Source of the DNA: Pseudobdellovibrionaceae bacterium
GTDB taxonomy: Bacteria > Bdellovibrionota > Bdellovibrionia > Bdellovibrionales > UBA1609
Direction: 5' to 3'
DNA: 64,000 bases
NCBI GenBank assembly: GCA_020635075.1
Contig: JACKAM010000001.1
Span: forward strand, 1,736,001-1,800,000
The stretch's first letter is position 1. Every line of letters begins with the position of its first letter. The notes beneath the pieces are model-generated. The model was not told where the DNA came from. It did no database searches and saw only the letters and a program-made list of their open reading frames with translations. A program made the translations under genes and the position numbers. Shown in pieces: positions 52,499-61,208 of the stretch.

Positions 52499-53302
52499 TT
52501 ATCCAAAACGGCCAGTAATATACTCTTCAGTTTTTTTCACGCGAGGCTTGGTGAAGACCTGTGTGGTCTCACCGTACTCCACCAATTCTCCCAGCAAAAA
52601 GAAGGCTGTTCGATCCGAGACTCGACTCGCCTGTTGCATATTGTGGGTGACGATCAAAATCGTGACTTCCTTTTTCAACTCATGAAGCAGGTCCTCAATC
52701 TTGGCTGTTGAAATCGGATCCAGGGCACTGGTGGGTTCATCCATCAGAAGCACCGGTGGTTCTACGGCTAGTGCGCGAGCAATACACAGCCTCTGCTGCT
52801 GACCACCCGACAATCCCGTTCCCGGTTGTCTGAGCTTATCCTTCACTTCTCCCCACAGGGCACTTTGCTTCAGGGCCCCTTCCACCTTTTCATCCAAGAC
52901 CGTGCGCTTGGAAATTCCACCAAGTCTTAGGCCAACGGCGACATTGTCATAGATGGACAAGCCCGGAAAGGGATTGGGCTTTTGAAAGACCATTCCCACA
53001 TGGCGCCTCACCCGCACAGGATCCGAGCCCGGCCCATAGATATCTTGACCGCCAATCGCCACCCGGCCCTTCACTTTTGCGCCCGGAACTTCCTCATGCA
53101 GCCGATTGAGGCACCTGATAAATGTGGATTTACCACAACCGCTGGGGCCGATGAGGGCTGCGACCTGCCCCTGGTGAACGGACAGATCAATACCCTTTAC
53201 TGCATGGAAGTCACCAAACCAGGCATTCAAGCCTTCAACTCTTAAAACCTCGGGCTGTAAACTCATCTTGGCCCTTTCTCTCTCCAAAGTTTCAACCTGC
53301 AT
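52499..53302 (-). CDS. pstB: Phosphate ABC transporter ATP-binding protein PstB
   Basis: The 267-residue ATPase has Walker A GPSGCGKST, Q-loop MVFQKPNPFPGLSIYDNV, signature LSGGQQQRLCIARAL, and Walker B VLLMDEPTSALDP. A switch His lies in ILIVTHNMQQASRVSD. It powers phosphate import by PstC/PstA. The first ATG (53302) overlaps the pstA stop and has an AGGAG site, while a second ATG (53266) begins the conserved part; either may be used. Confidence 0.96.
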   Translation of the reverse strand: MQVETLERERAKMSLQPEVLRVEGLNAWFGDFHAVKGIDLSVHQGQVAALIGPSGCGKSTFIRCLNRLHEEVPGAKVKGRVAIGGQDIYGPGSDPVRVRRHVGMVFQKPNPFPGLSIYDNVAVGLRLGGISKRTVLDEKVEGALKQSALWGEVKDKLRQPGTGLSGGQQQRLCIARALAVEPPVLLMDEPTSALDPISTAKIEDLLHELKKEVTILIVTHNMQQASRVSDRTAFFLLGELVEYGETTQVFTKPRVKKTEEYITGRFG

Positions 53303-54158
53303 GGGCTTTTGCTCCTCTTGATCGCATCATCAATCGAGTCATCAGGTTAATGAGTAAAACAAAAAACACCAGGACCAAAGCCCCCGCCCAAGCCTGTCGT
53401 TCCCAATCTTCAAAGCCACTCTTGGCAAAGGTGTATATTTGCACGGGCAAGGAGGCCGTCGCCTGATTGAGAGAACGGGAATAAAACTGGTTACCAAATG
53501 CTGTAAACAACAAGGGAGCTGTCTCACCGGCAATGCGGGCGATGGCGAGCATGATTCCGGTAATGACCCCAGCCTTGCTCCCAGGAATAATAATCCGTGT
53601 AATGACCTTCCAGCGAGGGATTCCCAATGCCAGACCCGCCTCGCGAATATGGGCGGGGATCAATTTCAAAATCTCTTCAGTCGAACGGGCAACAACTGGA
53701 ATCATAATGACCATAAGGGCGGCCCCACCGGCATAGGCCGAAAATCCAAAGGGCACAACAATAAGACCGTAGACAAAAATCCCAATGACAATGGAGGGTA
53801 CACTGGCCAGCAGATCAACTGTAAAACGCAAAACCTTGGCCGTCTTACCAAAACTAAATTCGCTGAGATAAACACCCACAGCCATTCCCCAGGGAATTCC
53901 CACGAGCGAGGCCAAAAAGACCAGTACCCCGCTGCCGAGAATGGCGTTGGCCATGCCGCCACCGGTTTCACCAGGCCCCTTTGGCAGCTGTGTAAAAAAG
54001 GCCCAATCCAGGGAGGAAAAACCCCTCTCCAAAACATACCAACTGATGTAAACAAAAGGAAAGGCACCCAAAAGGGCCGCCAGCATGAGAAGGACCATCA
54101 TGCCCCGGCTTTTCCACTTGCGCCGTTTTTCCCGCAGAGAGGTCTTGGCAAATTCCAT
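53292..54158 (-). CDS. pstA: Phosphate ABC transporter permease PstA
   Basis: The 288-residue permease has six membrane segments. Its family motifs are ETGGGMANAILGSGVLVFLASLVGIPWGMAVGVYLSE, VDLLASVPSIVIGIFVYGL, and the EAA loop REAGLALGIPRWKVITRIIIPGSKAGVITG, which docks onto PstB. The ATG at 54158 follows AGAGGGGG and is one base after the pstC stop. Confidence 0.95.
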   Translation of the reverse strand: MEFAKTSLREKRRKWKSRGMMVLLMLAALLGAFPFVYISWYVLERGFSSLDWAFFTQLPKGPGETGGGMANAILGSGVLVFLASLVGIPWGMAVGVYLSEFSFGKTAKVLRFTVDLLASVPSIVIGIFVYGLIVVPFGFSAYAGGAALMVIMIPVVARSTEEILKLIPAHIREAGLALGIPRWKVITRIIIPGSKAGVITGIMLAIARIAGETAPLLFTAFGNQFYSRSLNQATASLPVQIYTFAKSGFEDWERQAWAGALVLVFFVLLINLMTRLMMRSRGAKAHAG

Positions 54159-54159
54159 T

Positions 54160-55161
54160 TTAATGCCCCCTCTGAAACTTACGGTTGACTCTCCAAACAA
54201 CAAACCGTGCGAGTCCGTTTATGCCAATGCTGACCAAGAACAGGGTAAAGCCAACCGCCGTCAATGCAGCCAGGTGCAGATCAGAATCTGCTTCCGCATA
54301 CTGATTGGCTAAGATCGAGGCCATGGTTTGTGCCGAAGCCATAATCGATGCCCTGATATCCGGATTGTTCCCAATGACCATCGTCACCGCCATGGTCTCC
54401 CCCAGGGCTCGCCCCAAACCTAAAATTGTGGCGCCCAAAATTCCCGCTTGCGAGCTGCGGATCACCGCAAGCTTAAGCATTTCCCAGCGGGTGGCCCCCA
54501 GGCCAAGTGCCGCCTCCCGGTTGGCTGCAGGAATGGTTTTAAACACTTCCCGGCAAATAGCTGTAATGGTAGGCATGATCATGATCGCTAAAATCACACC
54601 GGCTGCCATCATACCAACACCGAGGGGAGGGCCGGCAAAAAAGGGCAGAAACCCCAAAGTATCAACCAAAGGAGGTTGGACATAAGTGCGCAAAAATGGA
54701 GCGAGAATAAATAGGCCCCACAGGCCGTAAACAATACTTGGGATGGCCGCGAGCATTTCCACAAAAAATCCCAGGGGCACACTCAACCAACGGGGCGCTA
54801 GCTCATTGAGAAACAAGGCCACACCGATACTCACTGGAACAGCCAAAGCCAGGGCCATCAGCGAGGACACCACTGTACCATAAATCAAGGACAAGGCACC
54901 GAACTCACTGGTCACCGAATTCCATTCATTGGTAATCAAAAACCGCCAGCCAAAGTGCTTAAACGCCGGCCAGGACATTTCGAAAACCACTGCTAACATG
55001 AGGATCAGAATGCCCACCAGCAACCAGGAGGAAGCCTTCAGAGCGTAATAAAACACTCGATCGGCCAAATGCACCTCGCGGCGCTTTGCACGCCGCGAAT
55101 GGCCCACCCACTCAATTATTCGATCATAAAAGTTTGGTATCTCTTGGGACACCCGATCCAT
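54160..55161 (-). CDS. pstC: Phosphate ABC transporter permease PstC
   Basis: The 333-residue permease has a longer N-terminal cytoplasmic tail and six membrane segments. Motifs are FGALSLIYGTVVSSLMALALAVPVSIGVALFLNELAP, FFVEMLAAIPSIVYGLWGLFIL, and the EAA loop NREAALGLGATRWEMLKLAVIRSSQAG. It forms the inner-membrane channel with PstA. It follows pstS after 26 bp. Confidence 0.95.
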   Translation of the reverse strand: MDRVSQEIPNFYDRIIEWVGHSRRAKRREVHLADRVFYYALKASSWLLVGILILMLAVVFEMSWPAFKHFGWRFLITNEWNSVTSEFGALSLIYGTVVSSLMALALAVPVSIGVALFLNELAPRWLSVPLGFFVEMLAAIPSIVYGLWGLFILAPFLRTYVQPPLVDTLGFLPFFAGPPLGVGMMAAGVILAIMIMPTITAICREVFKTIPAANREAALGLGATRWEMLKLAVIRSSQAGILGATILGLGRALGETMAVTMVIGNNPDIRASIMASAQTMASILANQYAEADSDLHLAALTAVGFTLFLVSIGINGLARFVVWRVNRKFQRGH

Positions 55162-55187
55162 AGACCACTGTTCCTTTTAAAAGGCAA

Positions 55188-56246
55188 TTAGTTCATCTTC
55201 CCCTTAGCCATGGCACCGGTTTTAATTCCGCCAATCGTCTTATTGACCTTTGAAATCAGGCTCTTTGGCAGAGGCGCATAGTTTAAATCCGGAGCAAATC
55301 TCTGTCCTTGATCCATCGCCCAGCGCAGGAATTTTACTAGCTTTTCGCCCTTTGGGTTTTCCATCTGCTGGTGGACGAGCAGGTAGGTAAAGGCGGCAAT
55401 GGGATATGTCCCCTTTCCAGCTGCATCTGTGATTGAAACACGATAGTCATCTGGCATGGTCTCCAATGCTCCTGCCGCTGCCAAACTCACCGCTGCAACA
55501 GATGGGCTTATGAATTCACCCTTTTTGTTCTGAATGGCAAAGACGGGAAGCTTGTTGGTCGATGCATAGGTCATCTCCACATAGCCAATGGCGCCGGGAT
55601 TTTGCTTCACCAAACCGGTCACTCCCTCGTTACCCTTACCGCCAAGACCTGTCGGCCACTTGACAGACTTGCCTTGACCCACTTGGCTTTTCCACTCCGG
55701 GCTCACCTTCGCTAAATAATCAGTAAAAATACTGGTCGTTCCCGAGCCATCACTGCGATAGCAGACCACAATGAATTGATTCTTTGGCAGTTTGGCCTTG
55801 GGGTTTAATTTCTGGATAGCCTCATCATCCCACTTCTTGATCTCGCCCATAAAGATCCTAGCCAAAACATCCGACGTCACATTGAGGCTCTGATTCAATC
55901 CCGGAACATTATAGGTCACAGCCACGGCTCCCAAAGTAGTTGGAATATGAAGGATAGGTGTCTTGGCCTTGGCCAAATCGCTGTCCTTCATTGGGGCATC
56001 GCTGGCGCCAAAATCTGTCGTCCCGGCGAGAAACTGACGGATCCCCCCGCCACTACCGATGGACTGATAGTTGATTTCAACAGTGGGATCGACCTGCCGG
56101 TAGGTGGAAAACCACTTGGCATAGAGAGGATAGGGAAAAGTGGCCCCAGCGCCATTGACTAATACTGGAGCAGCGAAAGCTGAGAGAGGAGCTAACAACA
56201 ATCCGGTGAAGATGATTTGACTCAGTTTTGTAATGGTTTTTCCCAT
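55188..56246 (-). CDS. pstS: Phosphate-binding periplasmic protein PstS
   Basis: The 352-residue protein has a signal peptide (IIFTGLLLAPLSAFA) and the phosphate-binding motifs NGAGATFPYPLYAKWF, YQSIGSGGGIRQF and TDFGASDAPM, with SDGSGTTSIFTDYL in the second lobe. It captures phosphate in the periplasm and delivers it to PstC/PstA. It is the first gene of the operon, behind a Pho box and an AGGAAGG ribosome-binding site. Confidence 0.97.
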   Translation of the reverse strand: MGKTITKLSQIIFTGLLLAPLSAFAAPVLVNGAGATFPYPLYAKWFSTYRQVDPTVEINYQSIGSGGGIRQFLAGTTDFGASDAPMKDSDLAKAKTPILHIPTTLGAVAVTYNVPGLNQSLNVTSDVLARIFMGEIKKWDDEAIQKLNPKAKLPKNQFIVVCYRSDGSGTTSIFTDYLAKVSPEWKSQVGQGKSVKWPTGLGGKGNEGVTGLVKQNPGAIGYVEMTYASTNKLPVFAIQNKKGEFISPSVAAVSLAAAGALETMPDDYRVSITDAAGKGTYPIAAFTYLLVHQQMENPKGEKLVKFLRWAMDQGQRFAPDLNYAPLPKSLISKVNKTIGGIKTGAMAKGKMN

Positions 56247-56283
56247 GTGACCTTCCTTGCTTTTGTTCTTTGTGTTGATTCCC

Positions 56284-56326
56284 TTATAGCGGAGTCCGGC
56301 GAAGGACTCTGTCAGGATTCAGTCAG
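56284..56326 (-). promoter_or_regulatory. Pho box and promoter of the pst-pho operon
   Basis: On the minus strand CTGACTG (56326-56320) and CTGACAG (56315-56309) are direct repeats with 4 bp between, the 11-bp spacing of a PhoB site. The second repeat overlaps the expected -35 position. CTATAA (56289-56284) serves as the -10 box, 40 bp before the pstS start. This supports PhoB-dependent autoregulation of the operon. Confidence 0.75.
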
Positions 56327-56388
56327 GCGGAATTCGCCATGACGACGGAAGTCATCTGCCAACCTAGTCATTTCAATGGCTTAGATTT

Positions 56389-56898
56389 CTAAAGACTGAA
56401 AATAAGCGGATCAGGGCAGATCCAAGAGAGCTCTCCCCCGACACCCAGCATGGTGTATTCGACCCAAGCCCCCTTGTTCATGGGCAAGGCCCGACCGCCT
56501 ACATAATCGAGGGCGATGGGCAGCCAGTCCGCATGGGAACAGACAAAAACCCACTGAGCATTCTGGCGAGAGAGCTCTTGGATAAACTCCTCAATTCTTT
56601 GCGTGAAATCCTCTTCGGATTCGCCAAAGGCCGCCTCATCCACCCGCGGATCCACCTGGGGCTTAGCGCCAGAGACCAATTCTGCCAAAGGACTGATTGT
56701 TTGCTGACACCTGAGCTTGGGGCTTGAAAACCAAAGAATTTTCCCTGAGGCAAATTCCTTATCCCGTTTCTGCCGAGATTTAATGAATCTCTCTAGACCC
56801 TTTACCTGCTCCCGGCCTTTCAGAGAAAGGCCATTATCTACCTCACTTGCCGAGGCATCTCGATCCCCATGACGAATAAACACTAATCTCCACAACAT
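56389..56898 (-). CDS. Histidine phosphatase family protein
   Basis: The ATG at 56898 gives a 169-residue protein beginning LWRLVFIRHGDRDAS. The RHG motif holds the catalytic His. LWFSSPKLRCQQTISPLAEL supplies the conserved Arg, DEAAFGESEEDF the acid loop, and VFVCSHADWLPIALDYV the second His. It resembles SixA-type phosphohistidine phosphatases in size. The substrate is unknown. It sits just upstream of, but divergent in role from, the pst operon on the same strand. Confidence 0.82.
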   Translation of the reverse strand: MLWRLVFIRHGDRDASASEVDNGLSLKGREQVKGLERFIKSRQKRDKEFASGKILWFSSPKLRCQQTISPLAELVSGAKPQVDPRVDEAAFGESEEDFTQRIEEFIQELSRQNAQWVFVCSHADWLPIALDYVGGRALPMNKGAWVEYTMLGVGGELSWICPDPLIFSL

Positions 56899-56984
56899 GA
56901 ACTCATTGTGACGGAAAACATCCCCTATGGCAAAGTCCCTGAGCACTACTTGTTTGTCGCTCCGTTCTCAGCTATGTTGGGCCC

Positions 56985-57740
56985 ATGATTCAACTCAGTG
57001 TAAATGTGAATAAGATCGCCACTCTTCGCAATGCCCGCGGATGCTCCCAACCCAATGTGGTTCAATTCGCCAAAGACGCACTGCAATTCGGAGCCCAGGG
57101 AATCACCGTCCACCCCCGCCCCGATGGGCGCCACATTCGAATTCAGGACGTCTACGATTTGAAAGCTATGATCGGCCAATTTAATGATCAGGGCCGCGGC
57201 TACCGGGAATACAATATTGAAGGCTATCCGGCTGAGGAGTTCTTGGCTTTGGTGGAAGAAGTGCGTCCCGACCAGGTGACCCTGGTCCCAGATCCTCCAG
57301 ATGTTCTGACTTCCAATGCGGGTTGGAAAGTCAGTGAGCATGTGGATTTTCTCACCTCGGTTTGCCAGCGCCTGCAGAACCAGGGAATGAGAGTCTCTTT
57401 GTTCGTCGACCCCTACGATATCACCCCTGGTTTTATTGAAGATCTAAAGCGAACTTCGGCAAAGCGAGTGGAGCTCTATACTGAAATGTTTGCCGCCGCC
57501 TATGGCACGGACCAACAGGACAAGGTCACCCAAGTTTATGCAGACGCAGCCTCTCAGCTCTCCACTGCAGGACTGGAGCTCAATGCTGGCCATGATCTGA
57601 GCCTTGAGAACATCCAGTTTCTTCGCCAAAACATTCCGGGAATATTGGAAGTTTCAATTGGCCATGCCCTGGTCTGTGAATCCCTCTATATGGGTCTTGA
57701 ATCTGTGATGAAGGAATACCTGAATCTGTTAAAGGAGTAG
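56985..57740 (+). CDS. pdxJ: Pyridoxine 5'-phosphate synthase
   Basis: The 251-residue TIM-barrel enzyme reads LSVNVNKIATLRNARG, QFGAQGITVHPRPDGRHIR, YNIEGYPAEEFLALV, QVTLVPDPPDVLTSNAGW, VSLFVDP and VELYTE. It condenses 1-deoxy-D-xylulose 5-phosphate with 3-amino-2-oxopropyl phosphate in vitamin B6 synthesis. The NKIATLRNARG and TSNAGW phrases are closer to the Bacteroidota-type enzyme than to the usual NVDHVATLRQARG of proteobacteria. It is followed by gloB 5 bp downstream. Confidence 0.94.
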   Translation: MIQLSVNVNKIATLRNARGCSQPNVVQFAKDALQFGAQGITVHPRPDGRHIRIQDVYDLKAMIGQFNDQGRGYREYNIEGYPAEEFLALVEEVRPDQVTLVPDPPDVLTSNAGWKVSEHVDFLTSVCQRLQNQGMRVSLFVDPYDITPGFIEDLKRTSAKRVELYTEMFAAAYGTDQQDKVTQVYADAASQLSTAGLELNAGHDLSLENIQFLRQNIPGILEVSIGHALVCESLYMGLESVMKEYLNLLKE

Positions 57741-57745
57741 TGCAA

Positions 57746-58516
57746 ATGGCTTTAGCCGTTGAATTGATTCCTGCCTTTCAAGACAACTATATATTTCTCC
57801 TTCATGATCAAGAAGGCGGCGCTGTCGCTGTGGTCGACCCCGGCGACGCCCATCCCGTGCAGAAGGCCTTGGATCAGCGGGAATGGAAGCTCGATCAAAT
57901 TTTCATCACCCATCATCACCCTGACCATATCGGCGGCGTACAAAAGCTCAGGGATCACTATTCCTGCCAAGTGATTGGCGCCGACAAAGATAAACACCGC
58001 CTACCAGGCCTCACACTCACTGTGCGGGAAGGCGATCAGCTCCTTTTCGGCAAATCTGAATGTCAGGTAATTGAAGTCCCTGGTCATACCCTCGGTCACG
58101 TGGCCTATTGGTTTAAAGAGGACCGCAGCCTTTTTTGTGGCGACACTCTGTTTGCCATGGGCTGTGGTCGATTATTTGAAGGGACCGCAGAACAAATGTG
58201 GGAAAGTCTTAGTAAACTCTCGACCCTACCCCGCAATACTCAGGTTTTTTGCGCCCACGAGTACACCCAAGCCAATGGCGAATTTGCCACAAGCCTGGAG
58301 CCTCAAAATACGGCCTTGTTGGAAAGACTCAAATTGGTCGAGGAATCCAGGAAAAAGGGGGAGCCAACCATCCCCACTACTCTTGAGTGGGAGCTCTTGA
58401 CCAACCCCTTTTTGCGCCCCAAATCGGAAGAAATCCAGCGCCAGCTGGGGCTCTCTCCGGACCTGGAAGACTGGCAAGTTTTTGCCGAGGTCCGAAAGCA
58501 CAAAGACCACTTTTAG
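57746..58516 (+). CDS. gloB: Hydroxyacylglutathione hydrolase (glyoxalase II)
   Basis: The ATG at 57746 follows AAAGGAG. The 256-residue metallo-beta-lactamase-fold enzyme has the metal motif FITHHHPDHIGGV, then VPGHTLGHVAYW, LFCGDTLFAMGCGRLFEGT and FCAHEYTQAN. Its C-terminal glyoxalase II region ends RPKSEEIQRQL, as expected for glutathione binding. It hydrolyses S-D-lactoylglutathione to lactate. It probably shares a transcript with pdxJ. Confidence 0.94.
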   Translation: MALAVELIPAFQDNYIFLLHDQEGGAVAVVDPGDAHPVQKALDQREWKLDQIFITHHHPDHIGGVQKLRDHYSCQVIGADKDKHRLPGLTLTVREGDQLLFGKSECQVIEVPGHTLGHVAYWFKEDRSLFCGDTLFAMGCGRLFEGTAEQMWESLSKLSTLPRNTQVFCAHEYTQANGEFATSLEPQNTALLERLKLVEESRKKGEPTIPTTLEWELLTNPFLRPKSEEIQRQLGLSPDLEDWQVFAEVRKHKDHF

Positions 58517-58661
58517 GGTCTTTACGGCAGTTTTCTGAGGTCTTTTCACGGCCTTAAACTGACCTTGAGCAAGAGGTCTGAATTTTTTGTTAAAGCCATA
58601 AAGGTAGGGGTCATTTTCGCCCAGAGCGCCTATTCTGCCCCGGGTACATGGGAGGGGCAAA

Positions 58662-60020
58662 GTGTTAAATGAGGAGTTCTGGGGTCATTTGGTTCAATTG
58701 AAATCCGTTACTGGGGACTCGCCTCTGGCCCGTCTGACAAACCAGCACTTGGCCTCAAGCGAGCTTCGCCGCACCCGTTTTTTGGCTCGATTCCTCGATG
58801 GCTTTCACCTAAAAAACTGTTTGATTTCAGATGTCGATGGTCGACAGATCACTCTTGATGGCAAACGAGTGGTGAATTTTGCTTCAGCCAATTACCTGGG
58901 ACTGGAGCAACATCCCCAGGTTAAGTCCGCGGTTAAAGCTGCGGTTGATCGCCTTGGCACCCACTCGGGATGCTCGCGCATTTTTGCCTCGCACACCAAC
59001 ATTGTGCGACTCGAACAAGAAATCTCCAAAATGGTGGGGGCAGAGAAAACCCTCATCTGTGCCAACACTTCTCACACCCATCAAGGTGTGATCTCATCAT
59101 TGTTTACTCAACCCAATACCACCCTCTTTTTGGACCGCTTTGCTCACACCAGCCTTTATCAGGCGGCCCTCATCGCCAAGGCCAAAGGGGCCCGACTCAT
59201 TAAAGTTGATATTCGCAATGAGGATGAACTGATCGAGAACTTTCAAAAGCACGGATCGCACACCAATGCCCTATTGATTGATGGCGTGTATTCCATGTCA
59301 GGTGAAATCCCCCGTCTAAAATGGCTGAATCGGGTCTGCCAGTCCCACCAAGTTATTCTCTATGTAGATGATGCTCATGGCATAGGCATCATGGGTGAAA
59401 CCGGCGGAGGGGTGGCGGAAGAGTTCAATCTTGATTTTTCCAACATGATTCTGGTCGGTGGCCTACAAAAGGGCATGGGTTCCTACGGAGGATTTGTTTC
59501 GGGCCAGTCTGGCTTTATTGATCTCATGCGAGTGACCAACAAGGCCTACATCTTTTCAGGCACACTTCAGCCCCATGCCGTGGCTGGAGCCCTGGCCGCC
59601 ATTGAGATCAGCCAATCGCAAGAAGGACGCCGACTGAGAAGTCGCCTTAAAGAGATTTCTTTGCGTGTGCGCCGGGAGCTTTGGGACATGGGTTTTGATG
59701 ACGTTCCCGGTGGAGACACGCCAATCATTCCGGTTCCAGTTGGAGGCGATGTGCGAACCCTGATGGCAGGGCGAAAGCTTCTCGACTTGGGTGTTTATGT
59801 CAATTCCGTTCTCTTTCCTGCGGTCCCCAAAGGTCAGGGGATATTGCGCCTATCGCTGTCTGCAACTCATGAGGATGCTGAGGTCTATTTGTTGCTTCAA
59901 GCTTTAAGAGATTTAAAGTCGGAGTGGGACAGCACTCCCGGATGGAAAGAAAATCTGGGCTATATGAAGGTCATCGCTTCACGGCAGTGGGCTCTGCACA
60001 AGGGCTCTCGTGGAATTTAA
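58662..60020 (+). CDS. Alpha-oxoamine synthase family enzyme (PLP-dependent)
   Basis: The 452-residue enzyme (GTG start behind GGAGGGG) belongs to the family of BioF, KBL, ALAS and serine palmitoyltransferase. It has FASANYLGLEQHP, GTHSGCSRIFASHTNIVRLEQEI, ALLIDGVYSMSGEIPRL, VDDAHGIGIMGETGGG (236-240) and the PLP lysine Lys270 in LVGGLQKGMGSYGGFVSG. These enzymes join an amino acid to an acyl-CoA with loss of CO2. Which acyl and amino acid are used cannot be read from sequence. The acyltransferase gene starts inside its last codons, so a two-step pathway of condensation and N-acylation is plausible. Confidence 0.85.
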   Translation: MLNEEFWGHLVQLKSVTGDSPLARLTNQHLASSELRRTRFLARFLDGFHLKNCLISDVDGRQITLDGKRVVNFASANYLGLEQHPQVKSAVKAAVDRLGTHSGCSRIFASHTNIVRLEQEISKMVGAEKTLICANTSHTHQGVISSLFTQPNTTLFLDRFAHTSLYQAALIAKAKGARLIKVDIRNEDELIENFQKHGSHTNALLIDGVYSMSGEIPRLKWLNRVCQSHQVILYVDDAHGIGIMGETGGGVAEEFNLDFSNMILVGGLQKGMGSYGGFVSGQSGFIDLMRVTNKAYIFSGTLQPHAVAGALAAIEISQSQEGRRLRSRLKEISLRVRRELWDMGFDDVPGGDTPIIPVPVGGDVRTLMAGRKLLDLGVYVNSVLFPAVPKGQGILRLSLSATHEDAEVYLLLQALRDLKSEWDSTPGWKENLGYMKVIASRQWALHKGSRGI

Positions 60021-61083
60021 AACCGTTGAAGCGGCAGAGGCCCTTCCCCTTTTAAAGAAGCACTTCAACTGGCTCACCGAGAAATACAACCGGGCCCCAG
60101 GCCTGTTGCCCATCTATCAAAAACTGCTTAAGGGGGATTCGCTCATCCTCCGCCGCCGCTTTGAGCAGGTACTGTGGGGCGCTTGGGATGGTGGCGTTTT
60201 AGTTGCGGTTCTTCCCGTGTTGTTTTCCAAGGCTGGCTTCCAGCCCGTCCGCTTGGGAAACCTTCTTCTCGATCCCGACTATCAACATTTGGGACCAGAA
60301 ATATTAAGTCTCTTTCAGTCGAAACTCAAACAACTCCCCATGGGCTGGATGGGACCTCTTCATGGACATTTTTGCCTGGGTATTTCAATTCCTGAAAACC
60401 CAGAGCCAGACAGCACCTTTCTCACCGCCCACGATTGGGGTTGGGATCGCGCACTCTTGAAACCCCTGGCCTCTCGTACCTCTACCTTGGTAGCCCTGCG
60501 AACTGAACTCGACACCTCCACCCGCCAAAAGGTGAAACAAACAGCAGTTGCTCAATGTCCCGCTGAATACTCTATTCGCCCCTTTTGCAAATGGCGGGCT
60601 AAGCGGGACGCTATGATCTACAATCGCCTGGCTAACTTATCCATGCACCATCACCCTGATTTTGATTCATTGACCCCTGAAGAAGACTGGGAGCTGCTGA
60701 AAAACTCCCTTTTGGCCATCGTGCCCGATTACTTTTTGTTTCTCTACCACAAGGACAAACCCATTGGATTTTGCTGGGGCATTCCCGACTACCAAGAAGC
60801 CCTCACGGGCCAGCGCTCGACTCTCGGATACTTGGCCCAACTGCTGAAAAAATCGAGGTACCATCGGGGGCGCATCATTTACTCCTGTATCCTGCCCGAG
60901 TACCAGGGACAAGGACTCTGCAAACTCATTCGCCACCGGGTGCTCAACAACATGATTCGCGATGGAATCGAAGTTGTTGAGAGTAGCTACATCCATACGG
61001 AAAACGAAAACTCCCTGAGTAACGCCCAGTCCACAGGGGCTCAGCTAAGCCACCGATTTCATTACTTCCACGGGGAAGCGTAG
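60010..61083 (+). CDS. GNAT-fold acyltransferase, FemAB-like
   Basis: The 357-residue protein starts at a GTG within the end of the oxoamine synthase gene (11-bp overlap). The C-terminal half has a GNAT-type acyl-CoA site: RGRIIYSCILPEYQGQGLCKLIRHRVLNNMIRDGIEVVESSYIHTENENSLSNAQ in outline, with QGQGL as the pyrophosphate-binding loop. The N-terminal half (about 1-190) is divergent but of the length of a second GNAT lobe. Such enzymes N-acylate amines. Coupling to the upstream enzyme suggests it acylates that product, a guess not provable here. Confidence 0.7.
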   Translation: MEFKTVEAAEALPLLKKHFNWLTEKYNRAPGLLPIYQKLLKGDSLILRRRFEQVLWGAWDGGVLVAVLPVLFSKAGFQPVRLGNLLLDPDYQHLGPEILSLFQSKLKQLPMGWMGPLHGHFCLGISIPENPEPDSTFLTAHDWGWDRALLKPLASRTSTLVALRTELDTSTRQKVKQTAVAQCPAEYSIRPFCKWRAKRDAMIYNRLANLSMHHHPDFDSLTPEEDWELLKNSLLAIVPDYFLFLYHKDKPIGFCWGIPDYQEALTGQRSTLGYLAQLLKKSRYHRGRIIYSCILPEYQGQGLCKLIRHRVLNNMIRDGIEVVESSYIHTENENSLSNAQSTGAQLSHRFHYFHGEA

Positions 61084-61208
61084 AATCCGAACTCCCCTCG
61101 AAGATGATCCTCAAGATTAGGAATCAATGATTAAAGGGACCTGACTGTGATTCCCGCAACCCGCACAAGTTAGTTGTTTTGCGCTCTGAGTTTGGTAAGC
61201 TTGGCACC

